Shown here: piece after piece, positions 11,134 through 22,249 of the stretch
Layout: the number at the start of each line of letters is the position of its first letter
How positions within the stretch are numbered: the stretch's first letter is position 1
Assembly (NCBI RefSeq): GCF_000315625.1
Contig: NW_005434634.1
Location: 170,264-234,263 of the forward strand
DNA from: Guillardia theta CCMP2712
Taxonomy: Eukaryota > Cryptophyceae > Pyrenomonadales > Geminigeraceae
Direction: 5' to 3'
DNA length: 64,000 bases
The notes under the pieces: model-generated
What the model was told of the DNA's origin: nothing
What the model saw: only the letters and a program-made list of their open reading frames with translations
Database searches by the model: none
Position numbers and translations under genes: made by a program

Positions 11134-13363
11134 ATGGAGACAAGAAAAGCAGCGGAGGAGGCGATAGCCAAAGGAAGAGAGGTGAGCAGAGAGAATATGA
11201 ACACAGAAATGAACGCAAACTTGCTTGCCAGTATACATTCATGATAGTCCTACTATGTGTAGTCATCTTCCTCCACGGGAATGCCTGATCTCGGCGTCAG
11301 ATCTCGATGTTTCCTTGCTTCTTTGTCCCATTATTGGATCAGTACACCCATGCTGCAGTCTAAGTTCTGGTCATGCTTATGAAAATCAATGAATCTTTGA
11401 TTCTAAGGGCAAGGAAGAGACAAAGATTCTAAATGATTATGCCAGAGGATGATGCACTCTTTATTTTGACTGCTTTACAGTATACAGCGAAACTTGGAGC
11501 CAGTAATTCAGTTTTGAAAGATAATGTACTCAACTTACTTGAATTTCCTCATGATGACGTCAAACTGAAGGTTGTGTTGGAATATTCTTACGATTGATCT
11601 AAGACATTATGCAGATTGAAAGCCTGCAGAAGCATGCATCCTCTTTTGGTCCGTTCTAGGATGCAAATATCCCTTGATCTACTGACTGGCAGCAGGTGAA
11701 ATCCTGTCCGAAAAGAAGCGAGAGATCGAGCATCTGATGAAGGTGAGAATTATGTGCAGCATCCAATCGCTATATCTGAGAGGATCGAAGACAACGTCAG
11801 AGAGTAGGCAAACCGTGCAGTCCGGTATGAACGTGCCTAAGATGTCCAAGAGTCCTTTCAGATTGAGCATGGGGGTTCAGGAGATTCCGAGGATGATTAT
11901 CAGCAACATGGTTCGTTGAGGGCAACTGTGAGAACACTCGGATTGACCCTATCAACCCTTTGATGAAACATAAAGGTGATGGAGCTTCGAGAGAGAGAGA
12001 AACAGTTGATGGGACAGGTGAGCGTGTTTGTTGCGGTGCCTGCATTTGACAGAGACGGCAGATCGACCTGTTTCATGCTATCAAAGAAGTCCCAACTCCG
12101 TCCAAGGATGAAGAAAAGAGGTGACATCTACATCAACACGAGAATCGGTGACGCTAGCACTGTGAAGCATATCCCTGTTCAAGGAGATATCAAGACTGAA
12201 CCAGGAGGTGGCCATGAGTTGGAGATCGATCGAAGATCGTCATCTGATAGTCTCTTGTGACTTGCAGATAGTAAACCTCAGAGAGGAGAGGGACAACTGG
12301 AAGTCAAGAGCCTTGCTCGCAGGTCTTGATATCCCTCGTACAGGACGAAAATGCCGGTGACATCGTGCAGAGGGCAAGCTCGACAAGCAATCCGCGGTAT
12401 CGCCCAAGGAAGGGAAGGATTCAGACACTCGAAACTCTGAAAACTTCCAGCTTCCCCGTAATCTACATCAAGACTACGAGTCTCCTGAACTAGCTTCCTT
12501 GTCCCGCATTTCCAACGTCTACAGCCCTAGTGAAACTTGGAATGGTTCTTAAATTCAGTCGTACATCGGAAACTTGTTTACTGATTGTTTGCATACAAGG
12601 GAATGGAGAATTCAATTTGCCGTGGAGGGGAAAAGAGCCTGTGCACAACAATGCGGTCAGAGACACGAGGCTGGGTCAAGATGAAAGCTCTGCAAGGCCT
12701 GCAGGAGAGGAACAGAACGATAGAACTCCTGCTACTGGAGCTGAAGCCCAGCATGTGCGATGTTTTCATGCTCTAGATACTTCTGGACTTACAACCGTTT
12801 CCAGGTCACCTTCAACCTTCACCTTTCGAAATTGTAGTCTTGTGGCTCTTTGAAACCCAACCTGATGGTGCACTTTCAGGTACAAGGTCATAGAAACGAG
12901 CACGCGAGAAAGAGCATCATTGAAACACAGTTTGAGCCTGGATGTGGGACTTGCACTCCCTTCTGGAGTAGAAATGAATGCTTTGCTTGTACAGATCTTG
13001 ATCGCTCTGAAAAGGTCTGGAATGAGTTTCAACTCGTCGGAACTCCAGGTATGGATCATGTTTGTCTGCTTTGCTTTCATTGAGCCTCTTGATGATCAAG
13101 ATATTATCCATAGAGCCCGATACGTGGTCGGGTAATGGAATCTCCATCTTCCTTTGTGTGGATGATCTTTGAGACGGCAGATGATGGAACGGAACCAACT
13201 ACACTTGTCGTCATGCAGATCTCATCGTCGGCCAGTGCAGTAAGTTCTGATCTCTACTCTCTGCCGAAGTAATTGACTACACTCGCAGCTCCACAATCCG
13301 ACTCAGGTTATTGAGGTGCTGAAGCTATCTCTCGTGCTCTCTTGCTGTAGTAATCTCGTTTGA
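11134..13363 (+). CDS. Coiled-coil protein of unknown function (many small exons)
   Basis: Exons with clean GT-AG borders give charged helical segments. The start is ATG 11134 ('METRKAAEEAIAKGRE'). Next come 'LNLLEFPHDDVKLK' (about 11,540), 'IESLQKHASSFG', 'EKKREIEHLMK' (about 11,720), 'VMELREREKQLMGQ' (about 11,980), 'IVNLREERDNWKS' (about 12,270), and 'MKALQGLQERNRTIEL' (about 12,681). The last are 'YKVIETSTRERASLKH', 'ILIALKRSGMSFNSSELQ' (about 12,990) and a final exon ending 'SLVLSCCSNLV' with TGA at 13361-13363. The heptad-rich composition indicates a long coiled coil, but no family was recognised. Parts between 11,760 and 12,530 are open in more than one frame, so exon membership there is uncertain. 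The start is divergent from the SAP-LYR gene, with about 250 bases between the two ATGs. Confidence 0.45.
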
Positions 13364-13580
13364 ACGTGAGATCAGGAACTGCAACAGCAACTCAACGACT
13401 CCTCTAGTGCCTTGAAGAACGGTAGAAGACGATGTTTGATGCGTTCGATGACGCGTCGGCAGGCGAGGCCTCTCAGCACTTGATGAGAATAAGTCATCAG
13501 TGATAACAGCAGCCAGGAGCTTTGAACACATGAATTCAATGATTAAGTAAAACAATACAATTCCTCGCCAATTCCCCCCG

Positions 13581-14205
13581 TCATTGCTGAGTCCTCGACG
13601 AGGCACGCTGCGGCGCAGCACCGAAAATGAAGAGCACGATGGTTGTGATGATGACTGCCATTGCCAAGACGATGCGAGCGAAGATGGTGAATTTCATGAA
13701 GTTAGACATTGGTCTGTCTACTTCCACTGAATTGAAACGGTCAAACAGATACAAGACTTCTTTGACATCTTCTTACCCGCCTGGCGTACTGGGACGACTT
13801 CGCTCATGTTGACTGCCTGGAAAGCTGCGAAAATTTCTGAGGAGGCAACACTGACGCTCGTCACGATGACTGAGACCTTAGAGAAACTTGATTACGTGAC
13901 TCACAAGAGTCAAATTGAGTCTTACATGGTTGAGATCCTTGTCTTCGTCTGTCGAGGCATCGCAACCTTGAAAATCATGATTCAGCAATGAAGGAGCCAA
14001 GAGAGCGTACATTGATCATATTCCGGCTCCTTCGAAGCTTCCGAGCTTTCCGCGTTCTCAGCAAACATCTTGTGGTCCAGAGGTACTCTTTGAACCTGCA
14101 TTGGAACTTCAAGGTTGTATGCTTTGTCCATCATTGATTGTGAATCAGTGTTATGTTGCATCCCGACGGGTGGCTCGATCGGGATGAATGAAGAAGGCTG
14201 TGTTT
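13581..14205 (-). CDS. Small protein with C-terminal membrane anchor (5' end uncertain)
   Basis: On the minus strand the frame 'ETQPSSFIPIEPPVGM' to 'KMFAENAESSEASKEPEY' (about 14,200-14,010) continues through 'LNHDFQGCDASTDED' (about 13,985) and 'SSEIFAAFQAVNMSEVV' (about 13,835). It ends with a strongly hydrophobic segment, 'FARIVLAMAVIITTIVLFIF', followed by 'GAAPQRASSRTQQ' and TGA at 13581-13583. The layout, with a short polar head and a single C-terminal transmembrane helix, resembles tail-anchored proteins such as SNAREs. No SNARE heptad layer could be identified, so no function is given. A further upstream exon ('GMLNSLVSAIAAV', about 14,300) is possible. Confidence 0.4.
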
Positions 14206-14459
14206 CTGCTTGAAAGTTAGTCAGATTTGCAGCTGGCTAGGTTATGGCGGACCAGAAAATATCGACAAGGTATCTACAGCGGCAATTGCAGACACCAACG
14301 AATTAAGCATTCCACTTCTCTGTGGAAAAAGTCAGCACAGGATCACAAATTCTCGATCAATTTGCAATCACAGATATCATGGCTTTGAATCTGTTATTAG
14401 ACTTCTTTGATTCCCTGCAAAACAAATGTTACCTACATCCTTAGACTGGATGCAAGAAT

Positions 14460-15226
14460 TTACATGGAAGTGTCAATGTTCTGTTTTGATCCATCTTGCC
14501 ACAAGGTTTCCAAATTAATCCAAGTGACAGTATCTCGGCAAACTGGACAAGCCCAGATTCCAGTTGAACGAAGTCCATGACTACATCAAATGTCAGTTTC
14601 ATGTCAGGTAGGAAGAATTGTATCGCTTACAGTTCGCTCTGATATGCACATGATTTGTGAAAACAATGACGACAATTCGTCTTGACAACCACACCAGTAC
14701 ATAGATTTTCAAGACAGATAGTGCAAGCATTTTCAGCTTCCTCTGATTCGTCTCCAATGTACTTTGGACGCTCGTTTCGCTCTACAATTTTCATCCCTCG
14801 GAGAACATGTAGATGAGAAACTGAGTTCTCAGTATTGCAAAACGAGAACTGGGACCAGACTGATGCATTAACGTCACTCACAGTTGCTACACTGTTTTCC
14901 CGGGTGAAACCATGTGCAAAGCTCGAATTTTCGGCAGCAACGAGAGCTGCAGGCTCATAAGCATAACCGTGAGGACCTGAAAGCTGCTCTACAGTTTGAG
15001 CTGACATCGGAGACGATTTGGAATTACAGAGGAGTTTAGAAACAAAGACTGCAGTGCTTCTAGCGGGCGATGGATTGTTGGGAAAGGTCCATACGATGTA
15101 ACCAGCGCTGAATGGTGGGTGTATGAAGGTCGCTCCATTGCTGAGAGGAATCACGAAATCTTTTTGCGGGAGTGGATACTGATTATGAACTTCAACATTG
15201 AAATTTTGAGACGGTCCAGCCTCCAT
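14460..15226 (-). CDS. RING-type (C3HC4) zinc finger protein, putative E3 ubiquitin ligase
   Basis: Exon 1 runs from ATG 15226 ('MEAGPSQNFNVEVHNQ') to 'HKSCAYQSE', and exon 2 from about 14,586 to a TAA at 14460-14462 ('QNIDTSM'). Joined across a 50-base intron (donor GTAAGC, acceptor ATGTAG) they give a complete RING: 'CTICLENLCTG', then 'NCRHCFHKSC' and 'WACPVCR'. These supply the C-x2-C, C-x-H-x2-H-x2-C and C-x2-C ligands. RING fingers recruit E2 ubiquitin-conjugating enzymes. The 160 residues before the RING have no recognised domain, and no transmembrane segment is seen. The substrate is unknown. Confidence 0.8.
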
Positions 15227-15784
15227 GATTCACTGCAAAACAGACCTTTACAGATTGTCTTCCCTCGCGCTATTCCATCATCTGTTCATTGAACCTAAAG
15301 TAAAGTACATTAGAATGTTTAGATTTGAGCAATACTTTCGAATCATAGAACAGGAACATAGACAACACACATTTGTCAATAAAACATCTGCAAGAACACA
15401 GCAACCAACGAAGATTGAGAAATGAAGACATCAGATAAACAAACCCATGACAAAGGCGAGAAAAAGCAAAAGATTGTTTTAGAAAAGAATCAAAACTTGG
15501 AAATCTCATTCAAAATTCTCATCAATAGCCCTCCATGCTCTTTCCCTCTCTCAACACTCACTTTCCCAAGCAAATTACTTCTGCAAATTGTAATGCTTGA
15601 AAAACAAGAGAAATCGGATCTTAAATTTACTTCACACCCATGTCCATCCATGGAGTCCCAAGTTTTCTTCCTGCATTTTCGCTTTCCTCTCTGTCTATGT
15701 CTCCTCCTGTCCTGAAACTGCTTTCAAAACATTCGACTTATCCTTCATTCGCAAAATGCTATGAAAATCGGGCATGAGGAAACC

Positions 15785-16460
15785 TCGAATGAGGGTGGGT
15801 GGGGTAGTGATTAGAGCGAGGGAAGTGGAGTCGATAGGGGTACACTCTAGTGATCAGACCTGGAGGGTGGTCGGGGGTAGCAAAGGGGTGGAACCAGGGT
15901 ACTTGGTGGAGTTTCACGGGGTGCAAGAGGTGTGAGTTTATTCGGGGGTAGGGGTAGTCTTCCTGACCTGTGCGGGGCTATCAAAGAAAGTCTCGATGTT
16001 GAGGGTAGGGTGGAGCTGTAGCTGGTAAAGAGGGTGAAGGGGGTGGTCGAATCCTACAAGGATACCTCCTCCAGTGGGTGGGGTAGTAGAGACCTACTTG
16101 TCACTTTACCCCCCTCATTGGGCCCTTCACACATCAGTCACATTCTACCCCAACCCCAGGGGGCTTTACCTCCCTACCGTACCCCAGGCTGTCACACTGG
16201 TAGATACAGAACACTACCCCTACCCCATGAAATCATCTCCATTGCCCCCCGCTTCCCCCGGTCTGACCCACCCCTCTCAGGCTTGCTCCCCATCTTCAGG
16301 TGAGCACGTCCCCTAAGGGTTTTCAGACCACCTACCCTCGCCCTTCCACTACCCACATGGTCACGATCCCTACCCTCTCTGGCGGGTTGGATGGTCTCTA
16401 AGACCACCCTCAAGGGCTGACCCCTGTTTCTCTCCCTGTGAGTCAATGTCATATCCCCTA
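15785..16460. repeat. G-rich/C-rich island of GGGGTA-type words
   Basis: Many short words of the form GGGGTAG, GGGTGGGG and ACTACCCC or TACCCC occur. G-rich on the plus strand up to about 16,090, it then becomes C-rich to about 16,400, so the island is roughly an inverted arrangement. Similar islands occur at 11,040-11,115, 25,875-26,100, 52,735-53,180 and 57,895-58,280. Confidence 0.55.
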
Positions 16461-16829
16461 TAGAGAAGAGCCTCTAATCAGAGCACAGGCAGTAGTCCAA
16501 AGCATCACTTCCGGGAGGTGGATTGAAAGGGCAAGTTCACACCTATGGGATCACCTCCCTCAATTCGACGCTGGTTTTAACTTCCATTCCTCCGTTGCCA
16601 CCCCACCCCTGCCATACGAGCTCCATGTAAGATGACATCCACCCTCCACTCCCATGAGGACCCCTCCAGCTCTACAGGGCAACTAGGGCAATAGAATGAT
16701 CTTCGGATCATGATGATCATGATCTAAAATTATATGGGTACCCCACCCCCATTTCAAGCAAATCGATTTATATCCACCACCCACTGTTCACCCATTCACA
16801 CCTAAAGTAATTAACCTTTAATCGACAAA

Positions 16830-16849
16830 AGGACTCCCGAAGGAGTCCT
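16830..16849. other. Perfect 8-bp stem with CGAA tetraloop
   Basis: AGGACTCC-CGAA-GGAGTCCT is a perfect inverted repeat, 248 bases upstream of the Fanzor start codon. It may be part of the mobile element's left end or an unrelated structure. Confidence 0.5.
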
Positions 16850-17097
16850 GGACCAGCATGACAGGGGTCATTGATAGGTTTCAATCACCCATCCAATGGG
16901 GCTGTATGAGGGTCTTAAAAAAGAAAAAAAAATCTTCCCGCCTTCCCGGAGTCCGACGGAAAGTTTGTGGCTGCTCGTTTCATCTTCCCGCCACTACAGA
17001 GTTTGCGGTCCGACAATACACTGAAACGATGGTAATGAAAAAAATGTAGCGACTACCTGCTATCTAACATGGTTTCGCCAGACTAACATACTATAAC

Positions 17098-19163
17098 ATG
17101 CCGAGGAAGAGAAAACGAATTACAGATGATTCAGACAACGGTCAAGAAATAAGTTATTCAAAACCATTCACGAGAGTCGTCAAATGTGGGTTATACTCGA
17201 GACTCAAGGTAGAGAACAGATCGATTTTAGACGTGATCGACAGATGGGTATTACATATCAGTCAGATCACATCAAGAGGCAGTATGATATTCAACTGTTT
17301 TCTGATATGGGGCAGGGATACAGGGAATTTACGATATGTAGTGGATGAAATCAAGAGAGCCAAATCGACCTTTTTCTGGAATGTTTTTACACTTGGAATG
17401 GAACAACATAGCCGTACAGATAACAAGTATCCAACTCTACAACGTTTCTGGTCAGAGAAAAGACATCTTTTCGTTGATTTATGTAGAATTCGAGGAGACT
17501 CGCAAGCTATTGTATTCGCTGCAAATCAATATGGAACGAATTTCTACCAAGACCTGAAAGCAAATTTTACAAACCGATTGGAAAAGTTCATTGCCGAATT
17601 CTGCAAAGGAGAGTTACATATTAACCATCAGCAAGAAATCGAAGACGTGAAGAATGTATTGTTTCAAAGGAAAGATTACGAGTTGAAGACAGAAGTGTTT
17701 AACAGGAATAATTCACAGCAGATAGGAACCTTCATCGACCATATGAAACAACTAATTGGATTATCGGGGGACGAAGATCTTTTTAGTTTCAAATATGACA
17801 AATTTGATCATAGGTTGCAGAAAAATCTGTTTGAGATAATCGAGACACACATGTTCATGTTGAAGTTCTTCGAAGATCGTGGTCTCTCGAAAAAAACATT
17901 CAAGGCAGCACCAATGTCGAAATTCGGCAGAAAACATCTAACAATCGATAATGATGTGATGTATTACATTTTGAAAGAAGCGAACAGTTTGAAACCGGGA
18001 GAAGATAAAAAATCGTTCATGAGAATAGATCAAACTTTGGAGAACTCTAAGAATTTCAGAAGGATTTTCGACTGTTCGAATCTGTTCAGAGATCAGAGAG
18101 AGGAGATTACAAGTATCACGACAGACGGTGTATCGGTTTGTTTTCGCTTCACGTTAATTGTCAAAACAATCGATGGACTCGAACAGGAACCTTCATTGCG
18201 CACTACCAAATGGCTTGCCGATAGAAAAAGGGCTGAACGGAAATCGGCGAAGAAGATATCAATATCATACAAAGTATTACATGAAAATTCAGAATACCAA
18301 AGAGAGATCGAAGAATGTAAAAATTGCCCAAGGGTAATTGCGATCGACCCTGGGAGGAGCGTCATTATATCGGCCGTCGAACAATTCAGAGATGATCAAC
18401 AAATAATCAGAAAAAGATTTCAGTTTTCGAGAAAACAATATTATCACGAGTCACATCTGAATCGCAATAAAAAGAAAAGAAAGACGTGGGATCAAGATAT
18501 TCAATCGACATTGCACTATCTCAAGGGGTTCTCGAGTAAGTCTGGCGGCAGTCTATCAAGATTCGAAGACTATCTTCTTGCAGTTACAAGTCATTGGGAG
18601 GAGTTAACTTCGCATTATTCAAAGCGAAAATACGCCAGGATGAAATTCGACATCTACATTTCGAAACGAAAGTCAGTCGACAGGTTTATCCGTACAATGA
18701 AAGGAAAGGGAGAAATAGAACCTGTTATCGCATATGGAAATGCAAGGTTCCCGTCTACAGGACGTCGAGGAGAAAGGCCTGTACCGGTCAGGTGGATAAG
18801 AAGAAGATTCGAGAATCACTACAGAGTCGTAGATGTTGACGAATACCGTACTACCAAGTGCTGTAACGATTGTGGTTCTGAGCTCGATGTGCTTCGACGG
18901 ATTGAAAATACAGGGAAAGAACCAGACGAGACCTGTAGGTTGAAAACTGCCAAGGAAAAGTGAAGTACGAGGATTGAAATTTTGCAGATCATCGAGGTAA
19001 TGTCAAGTTTTGTATACTCCTGTAATTCACCTTTTCATCTAACTGTTATCGTGACAGCTGTAAAGGAAAGCCGATCAAATCCAGGGACTTGAATGCTGCA
19101 CTGAATATACTCACTTGTTTCAATGTGTTTCCTGAAAGACCGAATCACCTACGTCGCCCCTGA
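17098..19163 (+). CDS. Fanzor (eukaryotic TnpB/OrfB-like RNA-guided nuclease), apparently frameshifted near the C-terminus
   Basis: A 621-codon open frame starts at ATG 17098 and meets TGA at 18961-18963. The C-terminal part is the RuvC-like core of the TnpB/Fanzor family. 'VIAIDPGRSVII' carries the RuvC-I Asp (about residue 417). 'IAYGNARFPSTGRRGERPVP' and 'VDVDEYRTTKCCNDCGSEL' carry the Fanzor-type Glu (about residue 582) and the first zinc-finger Cys pair. The rest of the finger and RuvC-III lie in another frame: 'VRGLKFCRSS' (about 18,966-18,993), then a 61-base intron (18,997-19,057), then 'CKGKPIKSRDLNAALNIL' and TGA at 19161-19163. A one-base change in the A-run at about 18,954-18,960 separates the frames, so the locus is frameshifted or the assembly has an error. 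Fanzors are programmable nucleases of eukaryotic transposons, and one from Guillardia theta has been studied. The gene is AT-richer than its neighbours, as expected for a mobile gene. Confidence 0.88.
18997..19057 (+). other. Intron separating the RuvC-III exon of Fanzor
   Basis: The donor is GAG|GTAATG and the acceptor GACAG|CTG. Splicing restores 'FCRSSSCKGKPIKSRDLNAA', which puts the last Cys ligands and the RuvC-III Asp in frame. 102 bases of coding sequence follow the split codon before the stop. Confidence 0.75.
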
Positions 19164-19861
19164 GGTGAATTCAATGATTGTTGTCGCCCCCTCCCTACCC
19201 AGACTGCGTCCCTCGGGACTCGATGCCTAATTCCCTGCCTGCCTGCCTGCCCGGTGCCTGCCTCCATTATGATCCGATGTTTACGACATGTGATCATTGA
19301 AGTGACTGACCGTGGCATCATTTGGTAGGATTCATGTAAGGCTCCAACAACATCCGAAGACAATTTGGCAAAAAAAACAACTGCCGTTGTATGACGGAGA
19401 GTCGCGGCTCTCAATCATACGACGGCAGTTCTGTGCGAAAACTTAGTTCGTCGTTCAGAAGGGTATTCACATATTCCGTCACATCATGAGGGAGAGTACC
19501 CGTGGTAGATAGATTCGTGGCGTTTATCTATTAAACACCTAAAGTCTCTGACCGGCGCTCACATCGGACCGAACGGCGGTCCGATCCGATAATTGCCCCG
19601 GGGCGGTGGCGACGGGCCCGGTCAGTTCTCTGGAAGACCGGCATTGCCCGGGCCTGGGTGAAATGTATCCGGAAGTATCCGCGGTGAAGAGGCACGTAGC
19701 TACCGGTAGGAAGGCGAGGGAGGAAGAGGTAAGGTGTGGATACTTCTTGCTTCTTGCTTCTTGCTTGCTTGAAAGCTCTTGTGCATCCCTCCATCTTTGA
19801 AAGCAACGTAAACCGCTATCGTGTTGCTCTCGTCCTGAATGAGTTTCTAGTTGTGGCCATC
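19164..19861. other. Region downstream of Fanzor with hairpin and GC-rich island
   Basis: It holds TGCC tetranucleotide repeats (about 19,232-19,262), the 52-base hairpin at 19,379-19,430, a GC-rich patch with 'GGACCG' and 'GGTCCGATCC' (19,552-19,660), and a CTTG/CTTCTTG repeat (19,743-19,775). No gene was seen. Confidence 0.5.
19379..19430. other. Long two-tier hairpin downstream of Fanzor
   Basis: Arms AACTGCCGTTGTATGA (19,379-19,394) and TCATACGACGGCAGTT (19,415-19,430) pair at 15 of 16 positions, with the one mismatch formable as G-U in RNA. Inside, GAGAG (19,397-19,401) pairs with CTCTC (19,408-19,412) around a TCGCGG loop. It starts 216 bases after the Fanzor stop. Candidates are the element's right-end structure, part of the guide (omega) RNA, or an independent small palindrome. 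Confidence 0.65.
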
Positions 19862-21083
19862 ATGAATCGTCTGATGAAGATGGAATCATTTCCTCTCTTC
19901 CTCACTGCCGCAATTGCCATCTTTCTTGCTCTTCTTTTGTTGGCATCGCAAGACCATCGTCCTACCAGTGAAGCCCTCGAAAGCCCTGTTACCGTCCGAT
20001 CAAGGAGTCAGATGCTCTATGGGTATGATGAGGGACCAAACAGCCTTGATTTCGGAAAGGAATCAGGCATTTCTGAAGGAATGGATCTGGTATGCAATCA
20101 AAAAGATCTGTTGTTTTCTCTAACTTGTAACATGGATCAGTCAAGGGACGACATCTCGAACATTCGAAATATCATCACTCCGCAGATTGGAATCAGCGCA
20201 GAAAACCCATGGAAGATTAAGATACAGAAATTGGTCAAGAAGATCAAGAAGTTCCAGGAGAAAGAGGATGGTGATGTTTTGCTGCTCCTCTATCATGTTG
20301 TCTGTAAATCTTCCCTCAGCATTCCTCAAGGTAGTGAAGAGTCCAGCCCATGTTGACATCCACGTGAAGAATGGGCCTCCTGGATTGCGAGGCCCGAGAG
20401 GGTATCGTGGAATGGCTGGCATACAGGGCCCTCCTGGTCCTCCCGGTCCCAAGGGAGCCCGTGGGCCGAAGGGTCCGGTAGGGTCGCAGGGGCTCGAGGG
20501 CCTCCAAGGACCCATCGGCCCCACTGGTGAAACAGGAGACATGGGTCCCAAGGGCGTCAAGGGCCCGCAGGTGAAGCCTACGGCTCCAGACAGGCTTGCG
20601 AATGCTGATGTAGCTGTGTGAAGGGACGAATGGGAGTGAGAGGCAGGAGAGGGAAAACAGGCCCGCCCGGGGCTCCTGGGAAGCCAGGGTATCCGGGACG
20701 ACCAGGTAAGAGCTTCCGGATACGCACTCGTTGATGGGAGCTAACACAGGCGCTCAGGGAAACCTGGAGAGCCAGGCATGCAGGGGCCACCAGGACCGGC
20801 TGGAAGGGTGAGTCCTGCTCTGTGGTAGCTGCTGTGCCACACGCTTACGAGCTCGGATCAGGCGCCCCCTGGAGTCCCCGGGCCACCTGGACCCATGGGA
20901 GCAAGAGGTGCCGACGGAACGGACGGTGTGCGAGGACCGCAAGGACCTGCAGGTACAGAGAAGGACGAGCAAGTGTTCCCCTGACTCGTCCGCACAGGTG
21001 AAGAGGGAGCAAGGGGCCAAACCGGTCCTCAAGGCCCCCAGGGTACCAAGGGAAAGGATGGCAAAGACTTCCATCACAAGTGA
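19862..21083 (+). CDS. Collagen-like protein with N-terminal membrane anchor
   Basis: ATG 19862 opens '[10 protein letters not shown]' followed by the hydrophobic segment '[19 protein letters not shown]', a signal anchor or signal peptide. About 110 residues of non-repetitive stalk follow, ending in Lys-rich '[16 protein letters not shown]'. Gly-X-Y triplets then run over at least five exons: '[16 protein letters not shown]', '[17 protein letters not shown]', '[19 protein letters not shown]', '[13 protein letters not shown]', '[16 protein letters not shown]' and '[16 protein letters not shown]'. The protein ends 'KDGKDFHHK' with TGA at 21081-21083. The layout resembles membrane-bound collagens with a type II topology, so the triple-helix domain would face outside the cell or the ER lumen. 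The exact acceptor of the first intron (about 20,300-20,333) is uncertain. The 3' end was copied into the inverted duplication at about 35,020-35,152. Confidence 0.8.
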
Positions 21084-21157
21084 ATGCGGAGATACCGTGC
21101 TCGAATGAAATCTTCATCACAAACAGACCAGAAAATGTGATTTAGGATCCAGAGGGA

Positions 21158-22053
21158 TCATCGCGGTCTGCCAGAGATTGGCCTCCAATTCTTGTCCTCC
21201 TGTGTCAGGAAGAAGGACTGTCCTTCATTCTCGTAGGCGTGCAATTTCTCCTTGGCTGACACAGCCCGCTGGTTACTCACAACCTCATGATCTATATCCA
21301 CATGCTGAAGCACCTCCTGGTGAAGGGTGTGCTCTTTCTTTACCTCATTGCATTCTTTCAAAGGAGTAGGAGATTTGTCTTTCGAAGTGCTGATGACGTT
21401 CGCTGGTGGGCGTCTTGTCATGGAAGCCAAGCTCTTCTGCAGTTGTACTATTCGTCTCTGAACATTCGTGCTGTGCTGTTGCTTCAGCCTCTGTCTCAGT
21501 TGCTCTGGGGTTTCCGCCAGTGCTTTCACTGCTTCTTGCTTTGCTACCTCCAAGAGCCTCGAAGTGGATTCATGCCCCATCAGCTTGGCAATGTCCATGG
21601 CACTGTGACCCTCAGGTGTTGTGCTGTCAAGAGATACCCCAGCTCTCAGCAGCATCTCAATTGCCTCGTTCTGCCCGTACCATGCCGCCTGATGCAGGGC
21701 TGGAAAAGCATCAAGATGATGTTATTTGTCGAGTAGAGATGAGACCTGTCATTCCTCTCGCATTCACCAGTTCTTTGTCCAACTTCTTGTCTTCAAGCAG
21801 GAAAGCAAGCACCTAAACACAAGGTTCACGATAGACAATAATGTCATGCAAGAGCACGGGAACACCTCGAGTCTCTGTGTTGGAGCACAAGCAGCCATCA
21901 AAGGAGATGTTCCCCACTGGCAGTCGCAGCTGCGACCAATCCTTGTGAGCTTTCGTTCCTGACATCAGACATTCCAAACCTGTTGATGTCCGACCCGTCC
22001 TTCAGGGCATCTTGAACTGACTTGAGATCTCCTCGAACAACAGCAGCCAGCAT
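21158..22053 (-). CDS. Ankyrin-repeat protein, full-length copy
   Basis: The minus-strand start is probably ATG 22053 ('MLAAVVRGDLKSVQDALKDG'). An intron after 'SDIN' leads to 'WGTSPLMAACAPTQRLE', then 'VLAFLLEDKKLDKELVNARG', then 'LHQAAWYGQNEAIEMLLRAG' and 'TPEGHSAMDIAKLMGHES'. All joins keep phase, giving three to four ankyrin repeats. A C-terminal tail of about 130 residues has helical heptads ('LRQRLKQQHSTNVQRRIVQL') and ends 'NWRPISGRPR' with the stop at 21158-21160. Ankyrin repeats mediate protein binding, but the partner is unknown. An open frame continues upstream to about 22,107 with no ATG, so a 5' exon may exist. The gene lies within the inverted duplication. Confidence 0.7.
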
Positions 22054-22249
22054 CTTTGAGCCCCTCACAAGCTTGTAGACAGACGCAGATAATGGGAGAG
22101 ACTTCAAGGGGATGCCACTCTTGTCTCCTCACGGTCTACAGGAGAAGCTTCATGAGCTCGAGCTCTCCCTTCTCCCATGCCTCCTCCGCTCTCTCCCGCA
22201 GGTGGTCAGCAGGGTTCATGTCAGTTCATGTCCGTTGGAATGGTCTACC

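Larger units (their letters stand above)
15227..17097. other. Long intergenic region with G-rich islands, upstream of Fanzor
   Basis: 15,230-15,780 is AT-rich and shows no coherent gene. 15,780-16,460 is dominated by 'GGGGTAG', 'GGGTGG' and their complements. 16,700-17,097 is AT-richer and contains a short perfect stem-loop and an A-run. No open frame here shows a motif. Confidence 0.5.
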
